Origin: an uncultured Cellvibrionales bacterium
Lineage (GTDB): Bacteria > Pseudomonadota > Gammaproteobacteria > Pseudomonadales > UBA7434
DNA: 6,759 nucleotides
Assembly (NCBI GenBank): GCA_937897785.1
Contig: CALCNB010000188.1
Coordinates: forward strand, 1 to 6,759
Reading direction: 5' to 3'
Translations under genes and position numbers: made by a program
Notes under the pieces: model-generated
Database searches by the model: none
Told to the model about the DNA's origin: nothing
Seen by the model: only the letters and a program-made list of their open reading frames with translations
Part shown: one piece after another, positions 6,640 through 6,759 of the stretch
How the letters are laid out: every line of letters starts with the position of its first letter
Numbering within the stretch: the stretch's first letter is position 1

Positions 6640-6759
6640 ATGTTGGGACGGTATCCGATAATCAATCAATGGTGGTTAGCTTGGCGTTTTTTTGCTGGGT
6701 CAAGTACGGGTTCGCTAGTCAAGTTTATTTCGCGAATATCCATGTTTGGCCTGACTCTA
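6640..6759 (+). CDS. lolE: second LolC/LolE-family permease, N-terminus only (cut by the window edge)
   Basis: Forty codons are visible. The start has a family-like N-terminus: W-W-L-A-W-R-F-F, a polar stretch, then F-I-S-R-I-S-M-F-G-L-T-L, which corresponds to the segment entering the first membrane helix of LolC/LolE proteins. Together with its position right after lolD, this makes lolE the best call. The ATG at 6640 lies five bases past the lolD stop. An in-frame GTG at 6631 overlaps that stop (GTGA) and would add three residues. Neither has a clear Shine-Dalgarno sequence, so translation is probably coupled to lolD. Whether the rest of the gene is intact cannot be seen. Confidence 0.82.
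   Translation, partial: MLGRYPIINQWWLAWRFFAGSSTGSLVKFISRISMFGLTL

Overview
The window is an ordinary-looking chromosomal housekeeping stretch from a gammaproteobacterium, probably a moderately AT-rich, marine or pseudomonad-like lineage. I infer this from the gene set and from protein resemblance recalled from memory; no search was run. No phage, insertion sequence, CRISPR array, tRNA or rRNA was seen. I did not find a new multi-gene system. The least ordinary item is a broken small gene hidden in what looks like a 390-base gap.

Layout. Positions 1-2039 (+) hold the NAD-dependent DNA ligase gene ligA, whose first dozen or so codons lie upstream of the window. A short convergent spacer (2040-2142) with a weak hairpin follows. 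Three genes then lie on the minus strand, read from right to left. They are a PilZ-domain protein (4328-3753), the remains of a small exported protein (3735-3425) with one nonsense codon and one frameshift, and a JmjC/cupin ribosomal oxygenase of the RoxA (YcfD) family (3360-2143). A divergent intergenic region (4329-4558) separates these from the plus-strand lolC-lolD-lolE cluster. lolC is 4559-5881, lolD is 5906-6634, and lolE starts at 6640 and runs off the right edge.

Function. LigA seals nicks during replication and repair. RoxA is expected to hydroxylate an arginine of ribosomal protein L16, using Fe(II) and 2-oxoglutarate. The PilZ protein carries both c-di-GMP-binding motifs, but about 90 residues of mostly helical sequence separate them. 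LolC, LolD and LolE together form the inner-membrane ABC machine that extracts outer-membrane lipoproteins and hands them to LolA. The lol genes are tightly spaced and almost certainly form one operon. The three minus-strand genes could share a transcript, although roxA has its own candidate promoter.

Two start-site corrections matter. The GTG at 51 is an internal ligA codon, not a start. The PilZ gene most likely begins at a GTG at 4328, behind a good Shine-Dalgarno sequence, rather than at the TTG at 4349.
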